19,336 nucleotides of DNA, from the NCBI GenBank assembly GCA_006515795.1, contig VFMC01000104.1, positions 1 through 19,336 on the forward strand, read 5' to 3'. Shown piece by piece: positions 1-6,520 of the stretch (its first letter is position 1; every line of letters starts with the position of its first letter). Under the pieces are notes generated by a model. The model was not told where the DNA came from, searched no databases, and was given only the letters and a program-made list of their open reading frames with translations. The stretch is from Acidimicrobiaceae bacterium. Its GTDB lineage: Bacteria > Actinomycetota > Acidimicrobiia > Acidimicrobiales > Ilumatobacteraceae. The position numbers and the translations under genes were made by a program.

Positions 1-1
1 C

Positions 2-529
2 AAGGTGTTGAAGGAACTTGCCGACCTCGACAACCCGATGCGTACGGCTCTGGGCAGCGAGTCGGGTGAGGGCGCGCTGTTCGCCAGCGGCGTCGACGGT
101 TCGCTGGAACCGGCACCGGAGGCGAGCGGCGAGGGAGCGCCTGCTGCGCAGGCGACCGGCGACGACCCGCCTGACGTCACGCCCGAGCTCACCGCTACGC
201 CGCCCGACCCGGTGGTCGGTGGTCACGGCGAGCCGGCCAAGCCCGATCGGCGCCGCCATTCCGACCTCCCCTCCATCGCCCCCGACCCCGAACCAGGCGA
301 CGCTCGCAGCCGATTCGACGAGGTCAGCGGAACCGTGCTGTACAACGAACGTCACGGTGACTACCTGCTCGTCAAGGACGACGAACCGGTCCTTCTCGAC
401 TACCTGGCCACGCTGGTGGCGAAGGAGTACGTCGTTTTCAACAACCCCCGCTCGGGCCCCGAGGAGTTCGCCGAGGAGATGGTGCGCATGCTGGTGCGGG
501 TGCGCCGCCACCTCCCCCGTAGGCGCTGA
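2..529 (+). CDS. Hypothetical protein, possibly cut by the window edge
   Basis: The frame is open at the left edge, so the true start may lie outside the window; a GTG at 5 is the first start visible. I do not recognise the family. About the first 100 visible residues are rich in Pro, Ala, Gly, Glu and Asp and look disordered. The last 75 or so residues look folded, with a segment reading LYNERHGDYLLVKDDEP followed by a helix-like Leu/Val/Glu-rich stretch and a basic tail ending RRHLPRRR. There is no signal peptide or membrane segment in the visible part. It is followed by 285 bp without a gene. Two weak hairpins lie there (541-565 and 588-602), but neither has a T-tract. Confidence 0.55.
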   Translation, partial: KVLKELADLDNPMRTALGSESGEGALFASGVDGSLEPAPEASGEGAPAAQATGDDPPDVTPELTATPPDPVVGGHGEPAKPDRRRHSDLPSIAPDPEPGDARSRFDEVSGTVLYNERHGDYLLVKDDEPVLLDYLATLVAKEYVVFNNPRSGPEEFAEEMVRMLVRVRRHLPRRR

Positions 530-699
530 CCCCGGCGAGGGTGCTCGTGGCGCGAGGCAGAGCACACCGAAAGGCGATCGAGCTCCGGGCCGCTTGACGG
601 CCATTGGCAGACGGACCCGAGGGTTTCGCGCTCACCGATTGAGGCCGCCCTCAGACGGGTGCGCCGCAGCCCTCGGGCATGCACGAACGACTCGGCTGG

Positions 700-737
700 G
701 CGGGCTGGACTCGGGTGTGCGGGCTGGACTCGGGTGG
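700..737. repeat. Two tandem copies of a 19-bp unit
   Basis: The 18-bp string GCGGGCTGGACTCGGGTG occurs at 700-717 and again at 719-736, so the period is 19 bp. It lies in the gene-free stretch 530-814, just upstream of the proposed ECF promoter of the PCu(A)C gene. The rest of that stretch shows no coding signal that I trust. Confidence 0.8.
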
Positions 738-751
738 GCGGGAGACGGGTT

Positions 752-777
752 GGAACGATTCGGCTGTTCGCGTCGAC
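752..777 (+). promoter_or_regulatory. Putative ECF-sigma promoter of the PCu(A)C-tlpA unit
   Basis: GGAAC (752-756) and CGAC (774-777) are separated by exactly 17 bp. The -10-like element ends 37 bp before the ATG at 815, leaving room for a leader of about 30 nt that carries the AAGGAG ribosome binding site. The same motif and spacing occur upstream of four other units within 5.2 kb, next to an ECF sigma gene. Confidence 0.65.
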
Positions 778-814
778 CACACATGTAGACCCGACGGATG
801 GCGAAGGAGCCCCC

Positions 815-1369
815 ATGAACCGAAGAAACCTCACCGCACTGGCGTGTGGCGCCGCACTCGTGCTCGCCGCGTGCGGGTCCGACGGCTCCGACCCCGCCGT
901 TACGGCCGCGCCCGCCGACGTAATCGTGATCGCTGGGCCCTGGGCTCGCACCAGCCCGTTGATGGCGACCGCCGGTGCGGTCTACATGACCGTCACCAGT
1001 GCCACCAACGATGCGCTCATCGGCGCCGCCGTCGACGCCAGCATCGCCCGTACCGCCGAGATCCACGAGACCCGCATGGTCGAGGACGGCTCGATGACGG
1101 GTGACACCGCGATGACGGGTGACACCGCGATGACGGGTGACACCGCGATGACGGGTGACACCGCAGCTCCCGTGATGGAGATGGTGCCGGTCGCCTCGCT
1201 CACCCTTCCTGCCGGCACACCGGTGGCGCTCGAGCCCGGCGGCTACCACATCATGCTGCTCGACCTTCCGACCGCGCTCGAGCTCGGTCAGACCTTCACC
1301 GTCACGCTCAGGTTCGAAAACGCTGGCACCCGTGAGGTGACGGTGACGGTCGCCGACGAAGCCCCGTGA
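815..1369 (+). CDS. PCu(A)C-type copper chaperone lipoprotein with a Met repeat
   Basis: The 184-residue product has a lipoprotein signal with lipobox LAAC (Cys20), so it should be anchored outside the cytoplasmic membrane. The fold region matches the PCu(A)C/DUF461 family, whose members bind Cu(I) through a His/Met set and help metallate cytochrome c oxidase. Visible ligand candidates are His84, Met88 and the HxM pair His145/Met147 in the segment GGYHIMLLDL. A four-copy MTGDTA repeat (residues 94-117) is inserted between the two halves of the ligand set. The ATG at 815 is preceded by AAGGAG; an open frame back to 659 has no signal peptide in place and is rejected. The stop overlaps the next start (GTGA), so it is translationally coupled to the TlpA-like gene. 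Confidence 0.9.
   Translation: MNRRNLTALACGAALVLAACGSDGSDPAVTAAPADVIVIAGPWARTSPLMATAGAVYMTVTSATNDALIGAAVDASIARTAEIHETRMVEDGSMTGDTAMTGDTAMTGDTAMTGDTAAPVMEMVPVASLTLPAGTPVALEPGGYHIMLLDLPTALELGQTFTVTLRFENAGTREVTVTVADEAP
1093..1164 (+). repeat. Four perfect 18-bp tandem repeats inside the PCu(A)C gene
   Basis: The unit GATGACGGGTGACACCGC is repeated four times without a mismatch (starts at 1093, 1111, 1129 and 1147). It encodes MTGDTA repeated four times. Perfect identity suggests recent slippage expansion, and copy-number changes would stay in frame. Confidence 0.95.
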
Positions 1370-1872
1370 CCCGCACCCGGCCCGCCGGGTGGCGGAACGT
1401 CGCGTGGGCCAGCCTTGTCGCCGCCATCGGTCTCGTATCGTGCGGGTCCGACGGTGGTGGCGCGGACCGGCTCCCCGATGTGGAGGTGGTCGGCCTCGAG
1501 AGCGGCGACGTCATGAACGTGGCAGCAATCGAAGGTCCGGCAGTGATCAACCTGTGGGCCACGTGGTGCGCGCCGTGCCGGGCCGAGATGCCGGCGTTCC
1601 AACAGGTGCACGCCGACCTCGGCGACGCGGTCCGCTTCATCGGCATCAACGAAGGCGACGACAGCGCGGCAGCAACCGAGTTCGTGGCCGATGTCGGTGC
1701 GGAGTACGACCAGTACCTCGACGCCGACGGAGCGCTCACCGACGCGCTGCGGATCGCGGGGCTGCCTGCCACGATCGTGGTCGACGGGTCCGGCACGGTG
1801 GTGGAGCTGTACCTGGGCGAACTCGACGAGGGCGGGCTGCGCGCGCTGCTCGACGAGCAGCTCGGTATCTGA
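1366..1872 (+). CDS. TlpA/ResA-like thioredoxin-fold lipoprotein
   Basis: The product has 168 residues. A short basic and hydrophobic signal ends in the lipobox LVSC (Cys26), which places the domain outside the membrane. The active site WATWCAPCRAEMP carries the redox pair Cys68/Cys71, and a cis-Pro segment GLPATIVVD follows near residue 138, as in the TlpA/ResA disulfide reductases that keep haem- or copper-ligand cysteines reduced. The GTG start overlaps the stop of the PCu(A)C gene by 4 bp, so both are one unit. Together with SCO1 nearby, the likely role is reducing the Cu-A site or its chaperones during oxidase assembly; that partner choice is inferred. Confidence 0.88.
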   Translation: MTRTRPAGWRNVAWASLVAAIGLVSCGSDGGGADRLPDVEVVGLESGDVMNVAAIEGPAVINLWATWCAPCRAEMPAFQQVHADLGDAVRFIGINEGDDSAAATEFVADVGAEYDQYLDADGALTDALRIAGLPATIVVDGSGTVVELYLGELDEGGLRALLDEQLGI

Positions 1873-1878
1873 CTCCGT

Positions 1879-1910
1879 TCCTTCCGTAGCTCGGCTCCTT
1901 CCGTAGCTCG
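1879..1910. repeat. Short direct repeat between convergent genes
   Basis: TCCTTCCGTAGCTCG occurs at 1879-1893 and 1896-1910 (period 17), with a third partial copy AGTAGCTCG at 1916-1924. It fills the gap between the convergent tlpA-like gene and the cupredoxin-like gene. No hairpin terminator is evident. Confidence 0.7.
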
Positions 1911-1924
1911 ACCTCAGTAGCTCG

Positions 1925-2314
1925 TCACTCGGTGACGGTGAGGATGAAGGTGTCGGTCGGGTTGGTGGAGCAGACTCCTTCGAACACGCCCGCGGCGGCG
2001 AAGCGATACGTGAGCGTGGTGCCGGCCAGCACGTAGAATGTGCCGATGGTGTGGCTCTGCACGTCGTCGTTGACGATCCGGATGGTCTCACCCAACCGCA
2101 CGTCGAGCGAAGCGGGCATCACTCCCGGGTCTTCACCGGCGCTGATGAGGTACGCCGTTCCTTCGGGGATCACGTACTCGTAGTCGTACGGTCCCGGCAC
2201 GGTGGTGACCGGCGTGGCACTTGCCGTCGGCCCCCCGGAGCCGCCTGCGCACGCGGCCGCGGTGAGCACCGCGGCAAGCGCGGTGGCGACGAGGGTGACA
2301 CGTCGGGACCTCAC
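1925..2314 (-). CDS. Cupredoxin-like lipoprotein
   Basis: This is a 129-residue product with a signal peptide ending in the lipobox AAAC (Cys22). The mature part has a beta-rich pattern with SHTIGTF and a late GVCSTNPTD segment, in the positions where small blue-copper-type domains carry their first His and their Cys. The usual second His and the Met after the Cys are not visible, so copper binding would be non-standard or absent. The GTG start overlaps the SCO1 stop (GTGA), so the two genes are co-transcribed and coupled. A longer open frame reaching 2701 has no signal peptide at its start and overlaps SCO1, so it is rejected. Confidence 0.75.
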   Translation of the reverse strand: MRSRRVTLVATALAAVLTAAACAGGSGGPTASATPVTTVPGPYDYEYVIPEGTAYLISAGEDPGVMPASLDVRLGETIRIVNDDVQSHTIGTFYVLAGTTLTYRFAAAGVFEGVCSTNPTDTFILTVTE

Positions 2315-2946
2315 GAGTCGATCTCCTCGAAGAGCACGTCCAGGTCGGTGGCGATGTGATCGGACGTGACGCCGAAGGGCCAGGTGAGCAACACCTTGCC
2401 GGTCTCGTCGACGACGTAGAGGTTGCCGCTGTGGGTGACCTCCACCTCGCCGGCGGCGTTGGTGGCCACGCCGAAGTTCATGCCGAACTGCGCGGTGATC
2501 TTGCGCAACTCGGTGTCGTCGGTGGTGCGCAGTCCATGGGCGGCGGGCACGAAGCTCCGGACGTAGCCCGCGATCACCTCGTCGGTGTCGCGCGCCGGGT
2601 CGATCGTGGCCATCGCCACATCGATGCGGCTGGCGTCGTCGCCGATGTCCTTCAGTGCGGACCTGACGGCGGCGAGGGTGGTGGGGCAGACGTCGGGACA
2701 CGAGGTGTAGCCGAAGTACACGATGAGCAGGTGATCGGCTTGGGCGCGGAACTCGAACGGTGCACCCTCGTTCGACGCGTCGGGGATCGGTATTGCATCA
2801 ACCTGCTGCGCGGCGGTCGGGCGTTGCCCGACGAGCTGGTAGGCGGCCTCGTCGCTCCCACATGAGTATCCGATCGTGGCGATCAGCGGGAGTGCGATCA
2901 GGCGAGAGACGTTGGCGCGGCGACGCGCCGAGGTGTTGCTGCTCAC
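2311..2946 (-). CDS. SCO1/SenC-family copper chaperone lipoprotein
   Basis: The product has 211 residues from a GTG at 2946. A basic N-terminus and hydrophobic stretch end in the lipobox GYSC (Cys29). The copper site is complete: GYTSCPDVCP gives Cys83 and Cys87, and the distant His172 lies in VTHSGNLYVVD. SCO1 proteins deliver copper to, or reduce, the Cu-A site of cytochrome c oxidase subunit II on the outer face of the membrane. The frame stays open to 3153, but the added segment carries no start that fits a signal peptide, and it crosses the proposed promoter at 2986-3012. There is no clear ribosome binding site at 2946. It is the first gene of a two-gene unit with the cupredoxin-like lipoprotein. 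Confidence 0.9.
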   Translation of the reverse strand: MSSNTSARRRANVSRLIALPLIATIGYSCGSDEAAYQLVGQRPTAAQQVDAIPIPDASNEGAPFEFRAQADHLLIVYFGYTSCPDVCPTTLAAVRSALKDIGDDASRIDVAMATIDPARDTDEVIAGYVRSFVPAAHGLRTTDDTELRKITAQFGMNFGVATNAAGEVEVTHSGNLYVVDETGKVLLTWPFGVTSDHIATDLDVLFEEIDS

Positions 2947-2985
2947 GAAACGAAGGCTAAGGAAGGGCTGCCGCACAATCCAAAG

Positions 2986-3012
2986 GTCGAAAGACCCGAC
3001 CCGCGAGTTCCC
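2986..3012 (-). promoter_or_regulatory. Putative ECF-sigma promoter of sco1-cupredoxin
   Basis: On the minus strand GGGAAC (3012-3007) is followed after 17 bp by CGAC (2989-2986). A second GGGAACTC lies 8 bp further upstream (3020-3015) but has no CGAC at the right distance. The -10-like element ends 39 bp before the GTG at 2946. Confidence 0.65.
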
Positions 3013-3058
3013 GAGTTCCCACCTCGCGCCACCATGACCAGGGGCTGCGGCGCGGTCT

Positions 3059-3085
3059 GGGAACTTCCCGGCCGGATCGAGCGAC
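3059..3085 (+). promoter_or_regulatory. Putative ECF-sigma promoter of cupredoxin gene 2
   Basis: GGGAAC (3059-3064) and CGAC (3082-3085) are 17 bp apart. The -10-like element ends only 12 bp before the ATG at 3098, so the transcript would have a leader of about five bases. It is divergent from the sco1 site at 2986-3012. Confidence 0.65.
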
Positions 3086-3097
3086 TCCCCATCCGTC

Positions 3098-3499
3098 ATG
3101 AACACCATCGCGCTCCCCACTACGGCCGTTCGCTCCAGGCTGCTCGCTCTCACCCTCGCCGCCGGCCTCGCCCTAGCGGCTTGCGGAGGCAGCGACGCCG
3201 ATGCCGAGGCCGATCACCACGGCGAGTCATCGACGGTGCCGGTGCCGACCGGTGCCGACGCGATCGTGATCGAAGTTGATGCCGACAGCGGGGCTCCGGC
3301 CACGCAGACGGTGGCGCTCGGGTCGACGGTCTCGATGCATGTGGTGAGTGAAACCGAGCAGGAGTTCCACCTGCATGACTACGACGTGGAGAACTCCGGT
3401 ACCGACGTGACGCTCACGTTCGTTGCCGATCACGCCGGCTCGTTCGCGCTCGAGAGCCACGAAGGCGACACGTTGCTGTTCACGCTCGTGGTGGAGTGA
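3098..3499 (+). CDS. Small cupredoxin-like lipoprotein with HLHDYD motif
   Basis: The 133-residue product has a lipoprotein signal ending LAAC (Cys29), followed by an acidic and His-containing linker (DADAEADHHGE). The single domain has the pattern of the cupredoxin-like domain found in EfeO-type and related proteins, with EFHLHDYDVE in the middle and a C-terminal strand pair around ESHEGDTLLFTLVVE. These His residues are plausible metal ligands, but there is no Cys in the mature domain, so a type-1 blue-copper site is not expected. Its proposed promoter has the same motif as that of sco1, which supports a periplasmic or surface metal-handling role; its substrate is not known. Confidence 0.78.
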   Translation: MNTIALPTTAVRSRLLALTLAAGLALAACGGSDADAEADHHGESSTVPVPTGADAIVIEVDADSGAPATQTVALGSTVSMHVVSETEQEFHLHDYDVENSGTDVTLTFVADHAGSFALESHEGDTLLFTLVVE

Positions 3500-3502
3500 G
3501 GT

Positions 3503-4159
3503 TCAGATCGCGTCGCGGTCGGCCCGGTCCGGCCGCTCCACCACGCGTAGTGCGGGAGCGGCCGAGTGTCGATGCGATGTCTCGGCCCGCAGTGGCGACG
3601 GGACGGCGAGCAGCCACACCAGCACCACGCTGATCAGCTCGGGGATGTGCGTCGCTTCGTCGATCAGCGGAACGACACCGCGGGCGAGGTCGACCACCGC
3701 GGTGATCGCAAGCGCCCCGGCGAGCACGACGGCCACCGGGAACACGGCGCGGGCACGAGCCGGTCTTACCGCCACCACCATCAGCGCGACGCCGTAGGCG
3801 ACGGTGAATGCTCCGAGGTGCCGACCATCGTGGGCATCTGGCTCGCCCTTCCCCAGCAGCAGAGCCGGCACGGAGACGGCGATGATCTCGACGGCCACCC
3901 CCACCAGCAACGCCCTGATCAGACCTCGACTACTTGCCCTGTCGGCAATGGCGTTCAACTTGGACACGCGACGCGAGAGATCGGGCATCTCGGCTGCCGG
4001 CCGCACGAGCAGTTGGCGGCGGCTCCCCTCGACGCTGGCCGCAAAAGCTCGGCACGACGCGCAGTCGGCGAGGTGGGCGTCGAGCAGGCTCTGATCCACG
4101 CCGGCCTCCTCCCCGTCGGCCCGGGCCGAGATGGCGTCGAGCCAGGCATCACAGCGCAC
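3503..4159 (-). CDS. Zinc-finger (ZAS/HC2) anti-sigma factor with membrane domain
   Basis: From the GTG at 4159 the 218-residue product begins VRCDAW and has the ZAS pattern Cys3, His29, Cys33, Cys36 (HLADCASC), as in zinc-binding anti-sigma domains that hold ECF sigma factors. After a linker come about four hydrophobic segments (first LIRALLVGVAVEIIAV, last ELISVVLVWLLAV), so the sensor part is membrane embedded. An ATG at 4180 is in frame and would add MSDDWTR. I prefer 4159 because the proposed ECF promoter (4169-4195) covers the ATG, and because proteins of this type usually begin close to the first Cys. The gene is divergent from its presumed partner sigma gene, while most such pairs are in one operon. 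The stimulus is unknown; copper or thiol state is suggested only by the neighbours. Confidence 0.82.
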   Translation of the reverse strand: MRCDAWLDAISARADGEEAGVDQSLLDAHLADCASCRAFAASVEGSRRQLLVRPAAEMPDLSRRVSKLNAIADRASSRGLIRALLVGVAVEIIAVSVPALLLGKGEPDAHDGRHLGAFTVAYGVALMVVAVRPARARAVFPVAVVLAGALAITAVVDLARGVVPLIDEATHIPELISVVLVWLLAVPSPLRAETSHRHSAAPALRVVERPDRADRDAI

Positions 4160-4168
4160 GCGTGTCCA

Positions 4169-4195
4169 GTCGTCGCTCATGGCGACGCGGTTCCC
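4169..4195 (-). promoter_or_regulatory. Putative ECF-sigma promoter of the anti-sigma gene
   Basis: On the minus strand GGGAAC (4195-4190) and CGAC (4172-4169) are 17 bp apart. The spacer contains the ATG at 4180. Nine bases separate CGAC from the in-frame GTG at 4159, so a start site at the usual distance would give a leaderless or nearly leaderless mRNA. Confidence 0.6.
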
Positions 4196-4242
4196 GTCCC
4201 GAGGAGGTTGGTCGACCGATTCACCGCTGGCATGATGACACG

Positions 4243-4767
4243 GTGCGCTCGCCCGATCCGCTCTTGTCGCTTCTAGAGGCGGCCGGCGAAGGTGACGACC
4301 GCGCCTCGCGCGAACTCGTCCGGCGAACGCAGCCGGTGATCTGGAGGCTGTGCACCTCGCTCGGTTCACCGGGGGAGGAGGACGACCTCGTCCAGGAGAC
4401 CTACCTTCGCGCGCTTCGGTCGATCCCGTCGTACCGAGGTGAGGCGCCGGTGCAGGCCTGGCTGCTGGCGATCGCCCGTCACGTATGTGCCGACCACGTC
4501 CGTCGCCGCGTTCGCCAACGCCGACTGGTCGACCGGATCACCCGCCAGATCACTTCGGATCCGCCACCCAGCGCCTACGGCGTCGAGCACTTCTTCGACG
4601 CGCTCCACCCCGACCGTCGCGACGCGTTCGTGCTCACCCAGGTCGTCGGGCTGTCTTATGACGAAGCCGCAGACGTGGTGGGTTGTCCGATCGGCACGAT
4701 CCGGTCACGCGTTGCCCGAGCCAGGGCCGACCTGCTCGAGGCCGTGCGGGCCGCTGAAGCCGTCTGA
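4243..4767 (+). CDS. ECF-type RNA polymerase sigma factor
   Basis: The 174-residue product has the two ECF domains. Region 2 includes EDDLVQETYLRALRSIPSYRG and the DNA-melting/-10 helix AWLLAIARHVCADHVRRR. Region 4 ends in the helix-turn-helix GLSYDEAADVVGCPIGTIRSRVARAR, which reads the -35 element. The GTG at 4243 begins VRSPDPLLSLLEAAG; an open frame back to 3934 is antisense to the anti-sigma gene and is rejected. No GGAAC-N17-CGAC site precedes it; a weak housekeeping-like pair TTGGTC (4208-4213) and CATGAT (4231-4236) would place transcription start at the GTG. Its 3' end overlaps the convergent broken membrane-protein gene by 63 bp. The shared promoter motif around it suggests that it directs the copper genes of this window. 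Confidence 0.92.
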   Translation: MRSPDPLLSLLEAAGEGDDRASRELVRRTQPVIWRLCTSLGSPGEEDDLVQETYLRALRSIPSYRGEAPVQAWLLAIARHVCADHVRRRVRQRRLVDRITRQITSDPPPSAYGVEHFFDALHPDRRDAFVLTQVVGLSYDEAADVVGCPIGTIRSRVARARADLLEAVRAAEAV

Positions 4768-5819
4768 AGGGCGAGGCCGCATCTCGCCGATCACCGTGGC
4801 TGCGCTTGTCGCCGCGCCTGCGAGCGCGACGACGGCGGTGACGGTGGTGACGGCCCGGTCGAGCCAGAACGGCGCGGCGGTGGGCAAGACCGCGCGGGTC
4901 AGCGTGCTGCGGCGGCTGATGGCCCACACGCCCAGCTGTACCGCGGCCAGCAGCAGCAACGACGCCCGGGCGAACACGGACCAGCGCCGGAGCGCGGCGA
5001 CCAGCGCAAACGAAAGTGCCGTTGCGGGTAGCGCCCATGCCTCGATCGGCGGTCCGGTCTCGGCGGGAAGCGACCGCGTCTGCCACGCGCCCACCACCAA
5101 CGCTGTCGCCCCAGCGACGCCCACGACGGCCACGACGGCCTGCGGACGCCGGCGATGCGGACCCAAGCACGTTGCGGCAGCAGCGAAACCCACGACGAGT
5201 GCCAGTAGAGTGCCAGCACGACGGGCGCCGTTGACGGCTGTGGTAGCCAGTGCGAGACCACCTGTACCTCAACGGCGGCCCCATCGACCAGGAGCGGAAC
5301 TGCACCGTCGAGGATCTGATCGCCGCGGTGGAGACCGAGTGGGGGAACGGCACTCATCCAGTGCGTGCGGTGGTCGTGCCAGGCCCACCGCCCGTCGCTG
5401 CCGATCGTCCGCCAACGCGGTGCGGCGTCGGGATCGGCGTCGGCGGGCACAGTGCCCCCGGCGTAGCGGTCGTCGTTGAGGTACCGGCTGGGCGACAGGT
5501 CGTTCTCCAGCACCTCACCCGACGAGGTGAAGCGCAGGTACGGCTCCCCCTGGTAACCGAGCACGATCACCTCGATGCGACCCGCCACGGTCAGCTCGAT
5601 GAACGAGTCGCCGCCGAGGATGCGGGCGGATATCCCCGGCACTTCCGGTGAGATGCCGACCACCTCGGTGAGGTAGTCGGTGGGCCCTGCCGCGTCCGCG
5701 TGCGTGGGCACGGCATCGATTGCTACCGACACGAACGAGGTCACCCCAGCGAGCGCCAAGGCGAGACCCACGCGATCTAGTGCGTCGCGGGGTCGGGCGC
5801 GGCGCAACGTTTCGGCCAT
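4705..5819 (-). pseudogene. Membrane protein gene split by a frameshift at an 11-bp near-repeat
   Basis: The N-terminal frame (ATG 5819) encodes a hydrophobic signal or anchor, then an external domain of about 150 residues with WAWHDHRTHWMS and the segment VPLLVDGAAVEVQVVSHWLP. The C-terminal frame (stop at 4705) encodes four or so membrane segments beginning LLALVVGFAAAATCLG. This layout resembles actinobacterial hypothetical membrane proteins found near copper genes; no function is known to me. The two frames meet at GAGTGCCAGTA (5197-5207) followed by GAGTGCCAGCA (5208-5218). Removing one 11-bp unit gives a continuous reading, APVVLALVVGFAAAA, across the joint. GGAGG-like bases precede the ATG, and a shared-motif promoter lies upstream. 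Confidence 0.82.
5197..5218. repeat. 11-bp near-perfect tandem repeat at the frameshift
   Basis: The units GAGTGCCAGTA and GAGTGCCAGCA differ at one base. Eleven is not a multiple of three, so gain or loss of a unit switches the frame of the membrane-protein gene. Confidence 0.85.
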
Positions 5820-5861
5820 CAACTCTCGCTACCTCCAACTCGGCGACGCTGCTGGTGCGAG

Positions 5862-5888
5862 GTCGTTGGAGCCGCTCCTGAAGTTCCC
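5862..5888 (-). promoter_or_regulatory. Putative ECF-sigma promoter of the broken membrane-protein gene
   Basis: On the minus strand GGGAAC (5888-5883) and CGAC (5865-5862) are 17 bp apart. The leader to the ATG at 5819 would be about 35 nt and contains GGAGG-like bases. Survival of the site shows that the gene belonged to the same set before it was damaged. Confidence 0.65.
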
Positions 5889-5988
5889 CGACCGCCGCCC
5901 CGGTCACATGGTGGTCCTAGTACCAAAGTGCACAAACCGATGTCCCGCGGGTGGGCGTGTCATAGGCACAACCCTCAAGGAGGCACCC

Positions 5989-6507
5989 ATGAACAAGTCA
6001 CTCATCTGGACAACCGCCGGCGTCGTCGTCGTCGGATTCGGCCTTCCCGCCTATGCGGCGATGTCGTCAGAGGCCCCCCGACCTGCGATCGTTCCGGCAC
6101 CTGCCGTCACGGTGACATCGTCGGTGCCGGCCAGTTCGTCGACCTCGACGAGCCTCAGCGCTCCAGTGAACACCGCTGCCAGCAGCACGTCGTCGAGCGT
6201 TCCATCGTCGGTGGCCACCGCTCCGTCCACCCCGTCGAGCGTGAGCGTGACGGTGAACACCACCGGTGCCAGCACGCCGACGAGCGTCGACGACATCAGT
6301 GGTCCCTGCGACGAGGCCGAGCATGCCAACGATCCTCGCTGCACCGGCATTGCCGCAGGTGACGGCACCGACGATCACTCCGGGCGCGGCCGGGGAGGCG
6401 ACGATGGCGATCACAGCGGCCACGGTGGCGGTGACGACGACGGTGACGACGACGGTGACGACGACGGAAATGGCGGCCACGGGGGCCATGGCGGTCGCGA
6501 CGACTGA
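5989..6507 (+). CDS. Secreted low-complexity protein with Asp/Gly/His-rich tail
   Basis: The 172-residue product has a signal peptide (about residues 1-25, ending AYAAM). A long Ser/Thr/Val/Pro-rich region follows, then the short conserved-looking core GPCDEAEHANDPRCTG with two Cys. The tail of about 50 residues is almost only Asp, Gly and His. The tail is encoded partly by three perfect 12-bp repeats. The Ser/Thr region resembles a glycosylated wall-spanning linker, and the tail could bind divalent metal such as copper or calcium; both are inferences. AAGGAGG lies a good distance before the ATG. The gene is divergent from the membrane-protein pseudogene and has no GGAAC-N17-CGAC site of its own. 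Confidence 0.8.
   Translation: MNKSLIWTTAGVVVVGFGLPAYAAMSSEAPRPAIVPAPAVTVTSSVPASSSTSTSLSAPVNTAASSTSSSVPSSVATAPSTPSSVSVTVNTTGASTPTSVDDISGPCDEAEHANDPRCTGIAAGDGTDDHSGRGRGGDDGDHSGHGGGDDDGDDDGDDDGNGGHGGHGGRDD
6430..6465 (+). repeat. Three 12-bp tandem repeats encoding GDDD
   Basis: GGTGACGACGAC occurs three times in a row without a mismatch and encodes Gly-Asp-Asp-Asp in the acidic tail. Length changes would remain in frame. Confidence 0.9.
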
Positions 6508-6520
6508 GGCTCCCCGCCGG

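Noticed and set aside
541..602. Hairpins GTGCTC/GAGCAC and GGCCG/CGGCC as a terminator of the first gene
   Set aside because: The stems are only 5-6 bp with no T-tract; they are too weak to call.
3015..3020. Second GGGAAC upstream of sco1 as another promoter
   Set aside because: No CGAC lies 17 bp downstream; it may be a remnant or chance.
4178..4180. ATG as start of the anti-sigma gene
   Set aside because: It lies in the spacer of the proposed ECF promoter, and the N-terminus from GTG 4159 fits the ZAS family better. It is kept as an alternative in the entry.
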